Positions 27,561-35,484 of a stretch of DNA of 64,000 nucleotides are shown here, one piece after another. Position 1 is the stretch's first letter; every line of letters starts with the position of its first letter. Both the position numbers and the translations under genes were made by a program. The DNA comes from Deltaproteobacteria bacterium (GTDB lineage: Bacteria; JADJOY01). Location of the stretch: NCBI GenBank assembly GCA_016713535.1, contig JADJOY010000012.1, forward strand, positions 1 to 64,000, in the 5' to 3' direction. Below the pieces are notes generated by a model, which ran no database searches, was not told the origin of the DNA, and saw nothing but the letters and a program-made list of their open reading frames with translations.

Positions 27561-29075
27561 TCAGGGTTTGCGCGCGACGATCTGTACCACGGCGCTCGTC
27601 CCGCCGTGGAACTTCCCCTCGTGGACGTCGCGGGCCTTCTCCTCGCCGACCACGAAGTCGAGCCCGGCGAGCTCGCGCCGCGCCGTGTCGAGGGAAAGCA
27701 GCATGTCCGGCGACGATGGCCCGCCGGTGCCGTATCCGAGCTGCTCGGGAGTGTAGGACTCGAGGATCAGCACGCCGCCCGGGCGCAGCGCGCCGACCAC
27801 CTGGCGATGGAGGCGCTCGCGGAGCGCGCTCGGCGTGTGGCACCAGATCGACACGATCCCGTCCCAGCGCGCCACGCCGAGGTCGAACACGGAGAGATCG
27901 GAGACGATCGTCTCGATCGCCACGCCGTGCTTTGCCGCGAGGTCGCGCGCCTTCGCGAGCCCCACCGACGAGCCGTCGACGCCGGTGACGCGGAAGCCGC
28001 GGCGCGCGAGGAACACCGCGTTTCGGCCCTCGCCTTCGGCGAGCGACAGCACCTCGCCGCCCGCGGGCAGGTAGCGCTCCGCGGTGGCGGCGAGGAAGTC
28101 GTTGGGCTCGGTGCCGTAGGCGAACTCGGGTCCCGCGTAGCGTTCATCCCACACGTGTCTTTCTCCTCGGGCGCGGCGTCGGCGCGGGTTTCGGCGTGGC
28201 CCGTCGCACGGGCGGCGCGCCGCGGGGACCTCGGTGCTCCCCGCGGCGAAGCGGAGCAGGAGCTCGTTCGCGAACCGCTCGCGCGGCGGCAGCGCGGCGA
28301 GATGCTCCTCGCGCTCGGCGAGGCCTTGCTGGATGAGCGCCGCGGTGGCCGCGCGCGCGCGCTCGTGGAGGCGCGCAACCGTGCGCGGGTCGTCGGCCAG
28401 GCTCGGATTCGCCGGGACCTCGATCGGCACGCCGCAGTGGAACGTGAGCGCTTGGGGCAGTGGCAGCAGGCCGACGCCGAGGTGGATCGGGGTCAGGTAC
28501 TTCTCGCCGAAGAGCCGCAGGATCAGCGCGCCGAGCGGCGAGGCGCGGACCTCTTCGCGTGTGACGACCTCGCGGTAGGTCTCGTCGATGCCGATGATCG
28601 CCATCGGCACGATCGGGGCGCCGGCACGGATCGCGCTGCGCACGAAGCCCGTGTGACCCTCCCAGGCGAGCCGGTAGCGCTCCGCGGCCGGCGCGAGCGC
28701 TTCGCGCGCGCCGCCCGGGCACGTGTAGACCAGCTCGCCGCGGGTGAGGAGCTTGTGAGCGACCGCGGGCGTGCCGTGGCACGAGCCCACCGGCCGGAGC
28801 GCGCGGCGCTGCAACGCCGTGGCGAACAGCACGCGATCCGAGAGCGTGCGTAGCGTGCGGTGCGCGATCTCGTGGGCGCCGAGGAGCAGCGGCAAGAGCT
28901 CGTGGCCGAAGAGCCCGTGGTTCGCGGCGATGATCATGCCGCGCGCGCCGCGCAGGCGCTCGAAGCCGAAGTAGCGCGGCCGGAAGTAGGGGCGCAGCCG
29001 CGCCGCGAGCTCGAGAGTGCGGGCGTAGCCGCGCTCGTCGAGTGGCCAGTCGTAGGCGTCGGGATCGAAGGTCAT
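27561..29075 (-). CDS. Acyltransferase and SAM methyltransferase in one frame (fusion or lost stop)
   Basis: 504 residues. The N-terminal part (about 1-280) is a lysophospholipid acyltransferase-like domain: MIIAANHGLFGHELLPLL (motif I, but without the usual H-x4-D), CPGGAREAL and APIVPMAIIGIDE. An Arg/Pro-rich link (about 285-310) joins it to a TehB/thiol-methyltransferase-like class I SAM domain (WDERYAGPEFAYGTEPNDFL, VLSLAEGEGRNAVFLA, SIWCHTPS). The second part has its own ribosome site and GTG at 28154, so it can be made alone as a 197-residue enzyme. The acyltransferase probably lost its stop by a small indel in the link. Acyltransferase: lipid remodelling at the membrane; methyltransferase: substrate unknown. 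It ends 29 bases before the exporter-dioxygenase gene, suggesting one transcript. Confidence 0.75.
   Translation of the reverse strand: MTFDPDAYDWPLDERGYARTLELAARLRPYFRPRYFGFERLRGARGMIIAANHGLFGHELLPLLLGAHEIAHRTLRTLSDRVLFATALQRRALRPVGSCHGTPAVAHKLLTRGELVYTCPGGAREALAPAAERYRLAWEGHTGFVRSAIRAGAPIVPMAIIGIDETYREVVTREEVRASPLGALILRLFGEKYLTPIHLGVGLLPLPQALTFHCGVPIEVPANPSLADDPRTVARLHERARAATAALIQQGLAEREEHLAALPPRERFANELLLRFAAGSTEVPAARRPCDGPRRNPRRRRARGERHVWDERYAGPEFAYGTEPNDFLAATAERYLPAGGEVLSLAEGEGRNAVFLARRGFRVTGVDGSSVGLAKARDLAAKHGVAIETIVSDLSVFDLGVARWDGIVSIWCHTPSALRERLHRQVVGALRPGGVLILESYTPEQLGYGTGGPSSPDMLLSLDTARRELAGLDFVVGEEKARDVHEGKFHGGTSAVVQIVARKP
28152..28168 (-). promoter_or_regulatory. Internal ribosome site and GTG start for the methyltransferase
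   Basis: On the minus strand GAGGAGAAAGACAC precedes GTG (complement of 28152-28154), which is followed by TGGGATGAACGC (VWDER), the usual beginning of this methyltransferase family. A strong Shine-Dalgarno sequence at correct spacing inside an ORF argues that the methyltransferase was, or still is, a separate gene. Confidence 0.65.
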
Positions 29076-29256
29076 GCGGGCGGGCGGGGGCGCGCGTGTC
29101 GCCGCGCGCCGCGGAGCCTAGCAGGCTGGTCGACCAGGGAAGTCGAGCGCGGCCGCGGGACTCGAGACCGGTGACGATCGGCTGGAGGGCGCCCGCTTCG
29201 TCGGGCGCCGGCGATCGACCGGGACTGCGCGGCGGATGCGCTGCCGACTCAGCCGG

Positions 29257-29318
29257 CGACGGGGGATGGAACCCCCGTCGGTACATCGCTTTCGTAGCGC
29301 GGGGGGCTCCGTCCCGCC
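29257..29318. repeat. REP-like pair, first half identical to 13641-13664
   Basis: CGACGGGGG/CCCCCGTCG with a 6-base loop (29257-29280) repeats 13641-13664 exactly. A second hairpin follows, with GTAG then CGCGGGGGG and a partly paired arm to about 29318. It lies in the 248-base gap between two minus-strand genes. Confidence 0.6.
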
Positions 29319-29323
29319 CGCCG

Positions 29324-30934
29324 TCAGCGGTCGGCGGGCGCGTCCGACCGGGCCACCGCCTCTTGCGCCTGCCACTCGCCCTGACGGGCGAGGGCGAGCT
29401 TGGGCTCGCGCTGGCGCACGCGCGCGACCTCGCCGGCGACGGTGTGCATCGAGCGCGGCAGGTTGGTCTCCTGCAACCGCACGGCGACGAAGTCGGGGAG
29501 GCCGCTCACGCTGATGTGGATCGACATTAGGCCGATCGTCCTGCCGCTCGCCTCGTCCCACGCGAAGCGCCAGTAGCCGTCGTTGGCGTCGAAGTCGCCG
29601 CGGGTCTGTCGCCACGCGTTCCAGAGCTTCGCCGGGTCGCGGCGGGTGCGCGACCAGTACTCGAAGCGCGGCACCGGCCAGCCCACGTTTGCGACGCCGT
29701 GGACGCTGAGCCCATCGTCGTGGGTGGCGACGGTCTCGTAGACCTCGTTCTCCTCGAAGAGCCGCGCCAGCGTCGCAGGTTCGGTGACGATCGCGAACAG
29801 CTCGGTCGGAGTCGCGTCGAAGAGGAAGAGCGCCTCCGCGCGGCGCCCCTCCGCGCCCAGGTCGGTGGAGCGAGTGACGACCTCGCCGGCGAGGAGCCGC
29901 GCTCGCTCGGCGGTGCCGACCTCGATCAGTGGAGGCACCGGCGGCAGCGCCGCGGCCTCGGTGGTCCGAGACGGAGCGGTGTCGGTCGCGGCCGCCGCCG
30001 CGGCGACGTGCGGTGCGCCGAGCGCGCCGGAGAGCGCGACGAGGAGCGCAGCGGCCAGCACGCGTGGCACGCCCACCGAGCGCGCGATCGTCCAGCGGAA
30101 TAGCTGGTTCGGCAGCAGGGCGCGGAGCCCGAGCACTGCCTTCGCGTCGACGCCCACGTGGTAGCGCAGCCGCGGTCGCCTCGCGGTCGCCGCGCGGCGG
30201 ATGGTGCGGCTCACCTGGCTCGCAGCCGGCATGAGGTGAGCGAGCCGTGCTTGTCGCGCCTCCAGCGCGACGACGATGTCGCGGTACGGGCTCCCCTCGG
30301 GTGTTGCGCGCACCAGGCTGCCCTTGTCGAACTCGGTGCGGTGGGCGCCCGGCTCGACGAGCGAGAAGTGGATCCCGAACGGCGCGAGCTCGTAGTGCCA
30401 GGCCTCGGTGAGTCCCTCGAGGCCGAACTTGCTCGCGTGGTAGGCGCCGAAGAGCGGAAACGAGATCCGCCCGCCCATCGACGACACGTTGATGATCCGC
30501 CCACTGCGCTGGGCGCGCATCATCGGCAGGAACGCCTTGGTGGTCTCGGCGACGCCCACGAGGTTGGTCTCGAGCTGGGCGCGGAGCTGCTCGGCGCTCA
30601 CGTCCTCGAGCGCGCCCGCGAGCCCATAGCCGGCGTTGTTCACGAGTACGTCGAGGCGCTGGTGACGCTCGCGCACGTGCTCGGCGGCGCGAGCGATGCT
30701 CGCGGCGTCGGTGACGTCGAGCGGCCACACGTCGAGCTCGACGCCCGCCGCGCGCGCCGTGTCGTCGAGGGCCCCGCGCTTGGCGAGGTTGCGCATCGTG
30801 GCGACGACGGTGAAGCCGCTGCGCGCCAGCTCGATGGCCGTGTCGAGGCCGATGCCGCTCGAGGTGCCGGTGACGAGCGCGACGCGCGCCGTGCCGGGGT
30901 TGGAGGTGCGGGCATCGGGGGTGGTGGTGGTCAT
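29324..30934 (-). CDS. Short-chain dehydrogenase fused to an SRPBCC-like exported domain
   Basis: 536 residues. Residues 15 to about 290 form a classical SDR: VTGTSSGIG (NADP-binding), NNAGYG, NVSSMGG and YHASK (catalytic Tyr and Lys), followed by VEPGAHRTEF. The normal SDR end is then continued by RVLAAALLVALSGALGA, which looks like a signal peptide or membrane helix, and by an SRPBCC/START-like domain (about 340-520: LFDATPTELFAIVTEP...). The two halves would lie on opposite sides of the membrane, which is odd for one enzyme. A lost stop joining two formerly separate genes is the likelier origin; I see no good ribosome site at the join. An ArsR-type operator-like site lies 47 bases upstream of the ATG. 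Confidence 0.75.
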   Translation of the reverse strand: MTTTTPDARTSNPGTARVALVTGTSSGIGLDTAIELARSGFTVVATMRNLAKRGALDDTARAAGVELDVWPLDVTDAASIARAAEHVRERHQRLDVLVNNAGYGLAGALEDVSAEQLRAQLETNLVGVAETTKAFLPMMRAQRSGRIINVSSMGGRISFPLFGAYHASKFGLEGLTEAWHYELAPFGIHFSLVEPGAHRTEFDKGSLVRATPEGSPYRDIVVALEARQARLAHLMPAASQVSRTIRRAATARRPRLRYHVGVDAKAVLGLRALLPNQLFRWTIARSVGVPRVLAAALLVALSGALGAPHVAAAAAATDTAPSRTTEAAALPPVPPLIEVGTAERARLLAGEVVTRSTDLGAEGRRAEALFLFDATPTELFAIVTEPATLARLFEENEVYETVATHDDGLSVHGVANVGWPVPRFEYWSRTRRDPAKLWNAWRQTRGDFDANDGYWRFAWDEASGRTIGLMSIHISVSGLPDFVAVRLQETNLPRSMHTVAGEVARVRQREPKLALARQGEWQAQEAVARSDAPADR

Positions 30935-30981
30935 GGCGATCTTCCTTTCGGCGTCGATCCCGGATCGACGGGTTCGCTCAG

Positions 30982-31015
30982 TTCGATGTTTCGACGATTC
31001 GATGGATGTCGAACT
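30982..31015. promoter_or_regulatory. Operator-like site A, upstream of the SDR gene
   Basis: A 34-base site matching 31411-31444 at 27 positions. Its core is TTCGAT, 4 bases, GTCGAA, an inverted repeat with one mismatch, preceded by two more TTCGA steps at 7-9-base spacing. It lies just upstream of the SDR fusion gene (ATG 30934) and just after the ArsR-type gene. It is the probable binding site of that regulator. Confidence 0.6.
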
Positions 31016-31023
31016 AAGTCGGC

Positions 31024-31046
31024 AAAAAAAAGGGCAGCGCTCAGGC
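31024..31046 (-). terminator. T8 tract just after the ArsR-type gene
   Basis: Minus strand: within 9 bases of the stop codon come a weak GC hairpin (AGCGCT) and eight T (complement of 31024-31031). A T8 run is rare in this 70% GC sequence. The stem is poor, so termination is only plausible. It would separate the regulator from the SDR gene. Confidence 0.4.
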
Positions 31047-31352
31047 CTTGGCCGCGAAGAAGCGCTGCAGCTCGGTGAGGGCGCCTTCGTCGAGCTCGAC
31101 GCGCAGGAACTTGCCGTCGCGCTCGGTGCGCACCAGCCCCGCGTTCACCAGCTCCTTCATGTGGTGCGAGACCGTGGGCGCGCCGATCGACAGTCGCTCG
31201 ACGATCGCGGTGAGCGAGCAGCTCGTGTCGCGTGCTCCGCGCTGGTAACCCACTCCATCGGCGCGCGCACGCAGCATCTCGGTGAAGAGCTGGAACCGGT
31301 TCGGGTTCCCCAGCGCCTTGAACATCTTCACCAGCCGCTCGTTGCTCTTCAT
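31041..31352 (-). CDS. ArsR-family regulator (winged helix, no metal site)
   Basis: 103 residues from ATG 31352. It has the ArsR/SmtB fold: FKALGNPNRFQLFTEML, recognition helix region SIGAPTVSHHMKELVNAGLV (about 57-76), and a wing RTERDGKFLRVEL. The ELCVCDL-type metal cysteines are missing, so it probably senses something other than metal, or works through dimer change. The frame is open to 31511 but the extension is low-quality. Two matching operator-like sites lie at its own promoter (31411-31444) and at that of the SDR gene (30982-31015), pointing to autoregulation and control of the SDR gene. Confidence 0.85.
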   Translation of the reverse strand: MKSNERLVKMFKALGNPNRFQLFTEMLRARADGVGYQRGARDTSCSLTAIVERLSIGAPTVSHHMKELVNAGLVRTERDGKFLRVELDEGALTELQRFFAAKA

Positions 31353-31410
31353 CGCTCGCTCTCGTTCTCGCTCTGCTTCGCGCGCGCTCGATCCCGGGGA
31401 AGCGTTTCGC

Positions 31411-31444
31411 TTCGACGTTTCGATGATTCGATAATGATCGAACT
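31411..31444. promoter_or_regulatory. Operator-like site B, upstream of the ArsR-type gene
   Basis: TTCGACGTTTCGATGA followed by the perfect inverted repeat TTCGAT AATG ATCGAA. It agrees with site A in 27 of 34 bases. The seven differences are two T/C changes and the five bases at the loop and its edge. It lies 58 bases before ATG 31352. Confidence 0.6.
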
Positions 31445-31512
31445 GATGGCCGGTGTCAAGGGCGCCGCGCTCGACGGTCCTCGAACGCTCCACGGCGTGG
31501 CGCGAGACCACC

Positions 31513-32151
31513 TCAGGTCGGCTTCGAGCCCGGCGTGACGGCGCGTGGGGATCGGCCGCGCTGCTCGAGGCCCGCGAGGAGCAGCGCCAGCAACTCCTCG
31601 GCCGGGTCGTCGTCGGCCCACAGCCTGTCGCCGAGCTCGCCGAGGCAGAACCGCACCACCGTGACCGCGAGGAAGGTCAGCAGGATGCCGCGCACCGGCG
31701 CGTCGGCGGGCAGCGAGGTGGCGCCGCGAAGCGAGCGCTCGATCTTGTCGAGCATGGGGACCATGACCAGCGCGATCGGGGTCAGGGCGACGCTGTTTTG
31801 CTGCATGGCCTCGGACATGATCACCCGCACCAGTCGCGGGTGCTGGTGGGCCATGCGACGCACGACCTCGACCACAGCGGAGAAGCGGTCGGCGGCGGCG
31901 TCGTGGGACAACATCGCCTCGACGGCCTCGTCCCGGGTCCGCATCAAGAGCCGGGTGATCACCTCCTCGAGGAGCTGCTCCTTGCTCTCGAAGTGGTGCA
32001 GCAGCGACGGCGCGCGGATGCCGATCGCGTCCGCGATCTGCTGAAGCGAGGTTCCGTCGACCCCCTTCTCGTCGAAGAGCCGTTCCGCTGCATCGAGGGC
32101 ACGAGTTCGGGTGTCCGGCGCGTCGGACTTGCTGTTCTTGGGCTTCGGCAT
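31513..32151 (-). CDS. TetR-family transcriptional regulator
   Basis: 212 residues from ATG 32151; the frame is open to 32283 but the extra N-terminus is not TetR-like. DNA-binding part: TRTRALDAAERLFDEKGVDG, helix-turn-helix at about 36-62 (TSLQQIADAIGIRAPSLLHHF), ESKEQLLEEV. The C-terminal ligand domain is all-helical and unassigned. It lies upstream of the ArsR-type gene on the same strand, separated by 160 bases, so it is probably its own unit. A small palindrome ACCGAACGGT at 32294-32303, the kind many TetR proteins bind, lies in the upstream region. Confidence 0.85.
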   Translation of the reverse strand: MPKPKNSKSDAPDTRTRALDAAERLFDEKGVDGTSLQQIADAIGIRAPSLLHHFESKEQLLEEVITRLLMRTRDEAVEAMLSHDAAADRFSAVVEVVRRMAHQHPRLVRVIMSEAMQQNSVALTPIALVMVPMLDKIERSLRGATSLPADAPVRGILLTFLAVTVVRFCLGELGDRLWADDDPAEELLALLLAGLEQRGRSPRAVTPGSKPT

Positions 32152-32681
32152 GGGGACGGTCTGCGGCTGGGGTCCAGGGGATGGTGGGTAGGTGGGAGTG
32201 CCGACCAGCGGATCGCGCGAGGGATTTGACCATTCCTGACAGTTTTCGGTCACCTCGCGCAAGTGGGGGCGGCGATTTGTCACGATGAGTTACCGAACGG
32301 TTGCAAAGGCCGACCTCGAGCGGTGCCAAGAGCGCTCCGAACGCTTCGCTCGAAAGAGGTGCTCCGGTTAGATCTCCCTAACGTCAGTCGGATAATTGAC
32401 GATGTTGATTCTGAGTCATGGCCCGTTGGGCGCCAGCTCGAAACGCCACCTCGACAGAAATGCGTATCGCCGGACGGGCCAACGCGCTAGATCGGGCAGG
32501 TTGCGCTCGCGGTTGACGGTCCGGCGGCGCGGAGAAGACCGATCGATACAGGTGTTTCTCTTCTCGTGATGTCGCCTGGTGGCACCTTCGCTCCGCGACC
32601 GCGCCCGACCACGGCGCCACCTTCGAGCCCGGGTGCGGCGTGCACGATGCCTGCACGACGCCGGACGAGGGTGGGCGCGGA
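32152..32681. other. 530-base divergent region with an AT-richer island
   Basis: No gene is supportable. It separates the TetR gene from the membrane-anchored toroid-like gene. The part 32360-32420 is markedly AT-richer than the surroundings and includes TTGACG, and ACCGAACGGT at 32294-32303 is a possible TetR operator. No hairpin of the GTAG/GGAG type is seen. Confidence 0.4.
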
Positions 32682-33998
32682 ATGGCGCGTGACCCGAGCC
32701 TTCGTCGATCCCGCCTCGCCACCTCGGTCTTTCGCCTGAGCTACGGCCTGCTCGCGGCACCGGTGCTGGCGGCGCTGGCGGTTGCGAACGCACGGCTCGC
32801 CGCGGGCGGCGATCCCCTGAGCGCCGGGGCCGCGGAGCGACGCGACGATCTCGTCCCTCGCCTGGCGTTCCTGGAGGACGAGCTCGACCAAGGCGCGGGC
32901 GAGCGCATGCAGCGGCTCTTTCCCGAGGGCTACGTGTTCATGCACGCGCTCTACGGGCTCGCGTGGGCGAACGTGGCGATCGCGCATGGTGCGGCCGAGC
33001 CGGCGCTGCGCGAGCGGGGTGTCGCGGAGGCGCGCTGGGCCGCCGAGCGGATCGACTCCGACGCGGGGCGGGCGTCGTTCGATCCCTCGCTCGATCCGCC
33101 GCTCGGGATGTTCTTCACCTCGTGGTCGAGCGTGGTGCGCGCCGGCGTGGTGCTCGCGTCGAGCGCGGGCGGGGTGCGACTCGACGACGCCGCGGCGCTC
33201 GCGCACGCATGCGAGGCCATCGAGGCGGCGCTCGCGTCGCGGGCGACGCCGTTCCCTCCGTCCTATCCGGACCGCGCGTGGCCCGCCGACGCGTTCCCCG
33301 GGATGGTTGTGCTCCGGGCTTGTGACGAACGCCTCGAGGCTCGACACGGCGCGACCCGCGCATGGTGGCTGCGCGCGGTGCGCGCGCGCCTCGACCCGGA
33401 GACGGGTCTGGTGCCGCACTCGTGCAGCGCGGCGAGCGGCGCGCCCGGTGTCCAGCCGCGCGGCGGCTCGTCGGCGCTCATGCTGCGCTTCTGGCCGGAG
33501 CTCGACGCGCCTCTCGCGGCCGAGCAATACGCGCTCTTTCGCGCTGCGTTCGTGGACACGCGCCTCGGCCTTCCCGCGGTGCTCGAGTACCGTCGTGGCG
33601 TCGCGGGCCGGGGCGACGTCGACTCGGGACCGCTGCTGCTCGGAGTGAGCCTGCCCGGCAGCGCGGTGGCGATCGGCGCCGCGTTGCGCGCCGGCGATTC
33701 GCCGCTCGCGCGCGCGCTGGGCGTCGAGAGCGAGGCGTTCGGGCTCTCGCTCGATGTCGCCGGGAAGAAGCGCCAGCTCCTCGGGCTGATGCCGATCGGC
33801 GACGCGTTCGTGACCTGGTCGTGGTCGGCGACGCCGTGGTTCGGGGAGGCGGTGGCCTTGCCGGACGATGTCGCGGGGAAGCCGGGCGGTGCGCGCTGGC
33901 CGCTCGTGGTGGCCTCGCTCGCGCTCGCGGCGGCGCTTGCCTGGCCGCTCACGCTCGAGGTCCAGGTCCGCGCGCGCGCAGGCGCGTCCCATCGATAG
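32682..33998 (+). CDS. Membrane-anchored protein with toroid-like domain, family unassigned
   Basis: 438 residues from ATG 32682 (an ATG 14 codons earlier is possible). One hydrophobic helix near the N-terminus (LLAAPVLAALAVANARLA) and one at the C-terminus (WPLVVASLALAAALAWPL) frame a large helical domain. That domain contains PEGYVFMHALYGLAWANVAIA, FTSWSSVVRAGVVLASSAGG, PHSCSAASGAPGVQPRGGSS and WSWSATPWFGEA. The repeated helix-loop-helix pattern with aromatic and glycine-rich loops resembles alpha/alpha-toroid enzymes, including linalool dehydratase-isomerase-like proteins, but I cannot support a specific family. Both ends in the membrane suggest a periplasmic domain. Next gene 67 bases downstream. 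Confidence 0.6.
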   Translation: MARDPSLRRSRLATSVFRLSYGLLAAPVLAALAVANARLAAGGDPLSAGAAERRDDLVPRLAFLEDELDQGAGERMQRLFPEGYVFMHALYGLAWANVAIAHGAAEPALRERGVAEARWAAERIDSDAGRASFDPSLDPPLGMFFTSWSSVVRAGVVLASSAGGVRLDDAAALAHACEAIEAALASRATPFPPSYPDRAWPADAFPGMVVLRACDERLEARHGATRAWWLRAVRARLDPETGLVPHSCSAASGAPGVQPRGGSSALMLRFWPELDAPLAAEQYALFRAAFVDTRLGLPAVLEYRRGVAGRGDVDSGPLLLGVSLPGSAVAIGAALRAGDSPLARALGVESEAFGLSLDVAGKKRQLLGLMPIGDAFVTWSWSATPWFGEAVALPDDVAGKPGGARWPLVVASLALAAALAWPLTLEVQVRARAGASHR

Positions 33999-34065
33999 CG
34001 GCGGCGGTCGCGCGCGAATGGGGCGTCGACCCGGAACGGGATCCGGAGCGACAATCGCGGCCGCC

Positions 34066-35385
34066 ATGCGAACACGTTCGTTTCGAACGGCGGCCGTGGT
34101 GGGTACGTGGCTCGCCCTGGCCGCTTCCTCCTGCTCGTCCGGTGTCGCGCCGGACGACACCTTCCCGCGCCGCCTGCCGGAGTTCGTGTTCGGCTCGGCC
34201 GCCACCGACATCGACACTGGCGCCATGGCGACGGCCGCGATGATCGGCTACCGCTGGGTCCGGGTGCCGATTCGCTGGGCGATGCTCGAGCCGACCGTCA
34301 CCGTCAAGCCCACGCTGACCCGCGCCGAGCTCGCCGCGAACCCGACCCTCGTGGACGCCTTCGCGCGCCGCGCCGACTGGTCGATCCCGGACGCCACGCT
34401 CACCCGCGCCGCCGACCTGGGTCTCGCGGTGATCGGCTTCGTGGGGGCTTCGTCGCCGCCGCGTCTCGATGGCGTCGAGCTCGATCCGGCGAGCCTCGGC
34501 GCGGACACCTACATCGCGTGCCAGGCGCTCGCGACGCAGGCAATCGTCGAACGCTATGGCCGCGCTCGCGCCGGCGCGCCCGACGGGGCGCCGACGATCG
34601 CGCTGTGGCAGACCGAAAACGAGCTCAACATCTCGCCGGCAGCGACGATCATCGGCTGGCGCCGCCCCGCCGGCCCGCTCGCGTTCCTCGGCTCGCCGTG
34701 GGCGAGCTTCGACTTCCAGACCGAGCTGCTGCGTGCCCTGCGCGAGGCGGTGATCGCCGGCGATCCGCGCGCGATCACCGAGACCAACCTCTCGACCGAC
34801 ATGAGCGACACCTTCAACACCACCTTCGGCCGCCCCGGCTGGGAGGACGCGGTGGTGGCGTGGCGCGAGCTGGTCGACGTCATCGGCCTCGACACGTACC
34901 CCAACTACTACGCGGCCGAGCCCGTGGACGGCACGATCGTCGGCGCGCGCGTCGCGCGCATCCGCGAGCTGGCGTTACCCGGCCAGCAGGTGATGGTGGT
35001 CGAGACCAACTACCCGAACGGGCCCGCCGCGCGCGGCTACAGCCCGGCGGCACAGGCGCGCTACCTCGAGGACGCGTGGACGTCGTCGCGCGACGCGGGC
35101 GTGGCGGGGTTCCTGCCCTTCGCCATCGCCGATGGCAGCGGCGCCGACCCCGACTTCAGCGCGCAGGATCAGGCGAACCTCGACGTGCTCGGCCGGGCCT
35201 TGCGTGGCGGTGACCTCCTCGCCCTCGCGCTGCTCTTCCTGACCCAGAACGACTGGCTGACGAACCGCATGCCGGCGCTCACCCAGACGGTCGAGGGGCG
35301 CTGGGGTGTCTACGGGCCGAGCGGCGAGGCGCTGCCCGCGCTCGACGTGGTGCGCGCGATCGCCGCCGAGACCGCGGGGCGGTAG
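34066..35385 (+). CDS. Glycoside-hydrolase-like TIM-barrel lipoprotein
   Basis: 439 residues. The signal peptide ends in a lipobox (LAASSC). The barrel begins with FVFGSAATDIDTG and YRWVRVPIRWAMLEP, typical of clan GH-A enzymes (GH5/GH39/GH53-like). Candidate catalytic glutamates are in WQTENELN (acid/base, strand 4) and VVETNYPNG (nucleophile, strand 7), with DVIGLDTYPNYY between. Substrate unknown. Anchored in the periplasm or at the surface, it could trim oligosaccharides. It is on the same strand as the toroid-like gene 67 bases upstream, which could share its role. It is followed by a REP-like hairpin and a convergent gene. Confidence 0.7.
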   Translation: MRTRSFRTAAVVGTWLALAASSCSSGVAPDDTFPRRLPEFVFGSAATDIDTGAMATAAMIGYRWVRVPIRWAMLEPTVTVKPTLTRAELAANPTLVDAFARRADWSIPDATLTRAADLGLAVIGFVGASSPPRLDGVELDPASLGADTYIACQALATQAIVERYGRARAGAPDGAPTIALWQTENELNISPAATIIGWRRPAGPLAFLGSPWASFDFQTELLRALREAVIAGDPRAITETNLSTDMSDTFNTTFGRPGWEDAVVAWRELVDVIGLDTYPNYYAAEPVDGTIVGARVARIRELALPGQQVMVVETNYPNGPAARGYSPAAQARYLEDAWTSSRDAGVAGFLPFAIADGSGADPDFSAQDQANLDVLGRALRGGDLLALALLFLTQNDWLTNRMPALTQTVEGRWGVYGPSGEALPALDVVRAIAAETAGR

Positions 35386-35441
35386 GGGCGCGAGCCGGAC
35401 CGGGATCGACGGACCGGGCGACGCACACGTCACGTCCGTAT

Positions 35442-35470
35442 CGCCGGGCACGCAACGCGTGCCCCTCCCG
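35442..35470. repeat. REP-like hairpin, GGAG type, between convergent genes
   Basis: GGGCACGC (35446-35453) pairs with GCGTGCCC (35457-35464). On the minus strand it reads GGAGGGGCACGC with GGAG at the foot. It is the same family as 52871, 53144 and 55943, with one loop difference (AAC for the usual CGA, minus strand GTT for TCG). Confidence 0.65.
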
Positions 35471-35484
35471 ACCGGCGTCCACGG

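Noticed and set aside
32640-33998. Linalool dehydratase-isomerase
   Set aside because: The helical pattern is only vaguely similar; no catalytic residues can be matched.
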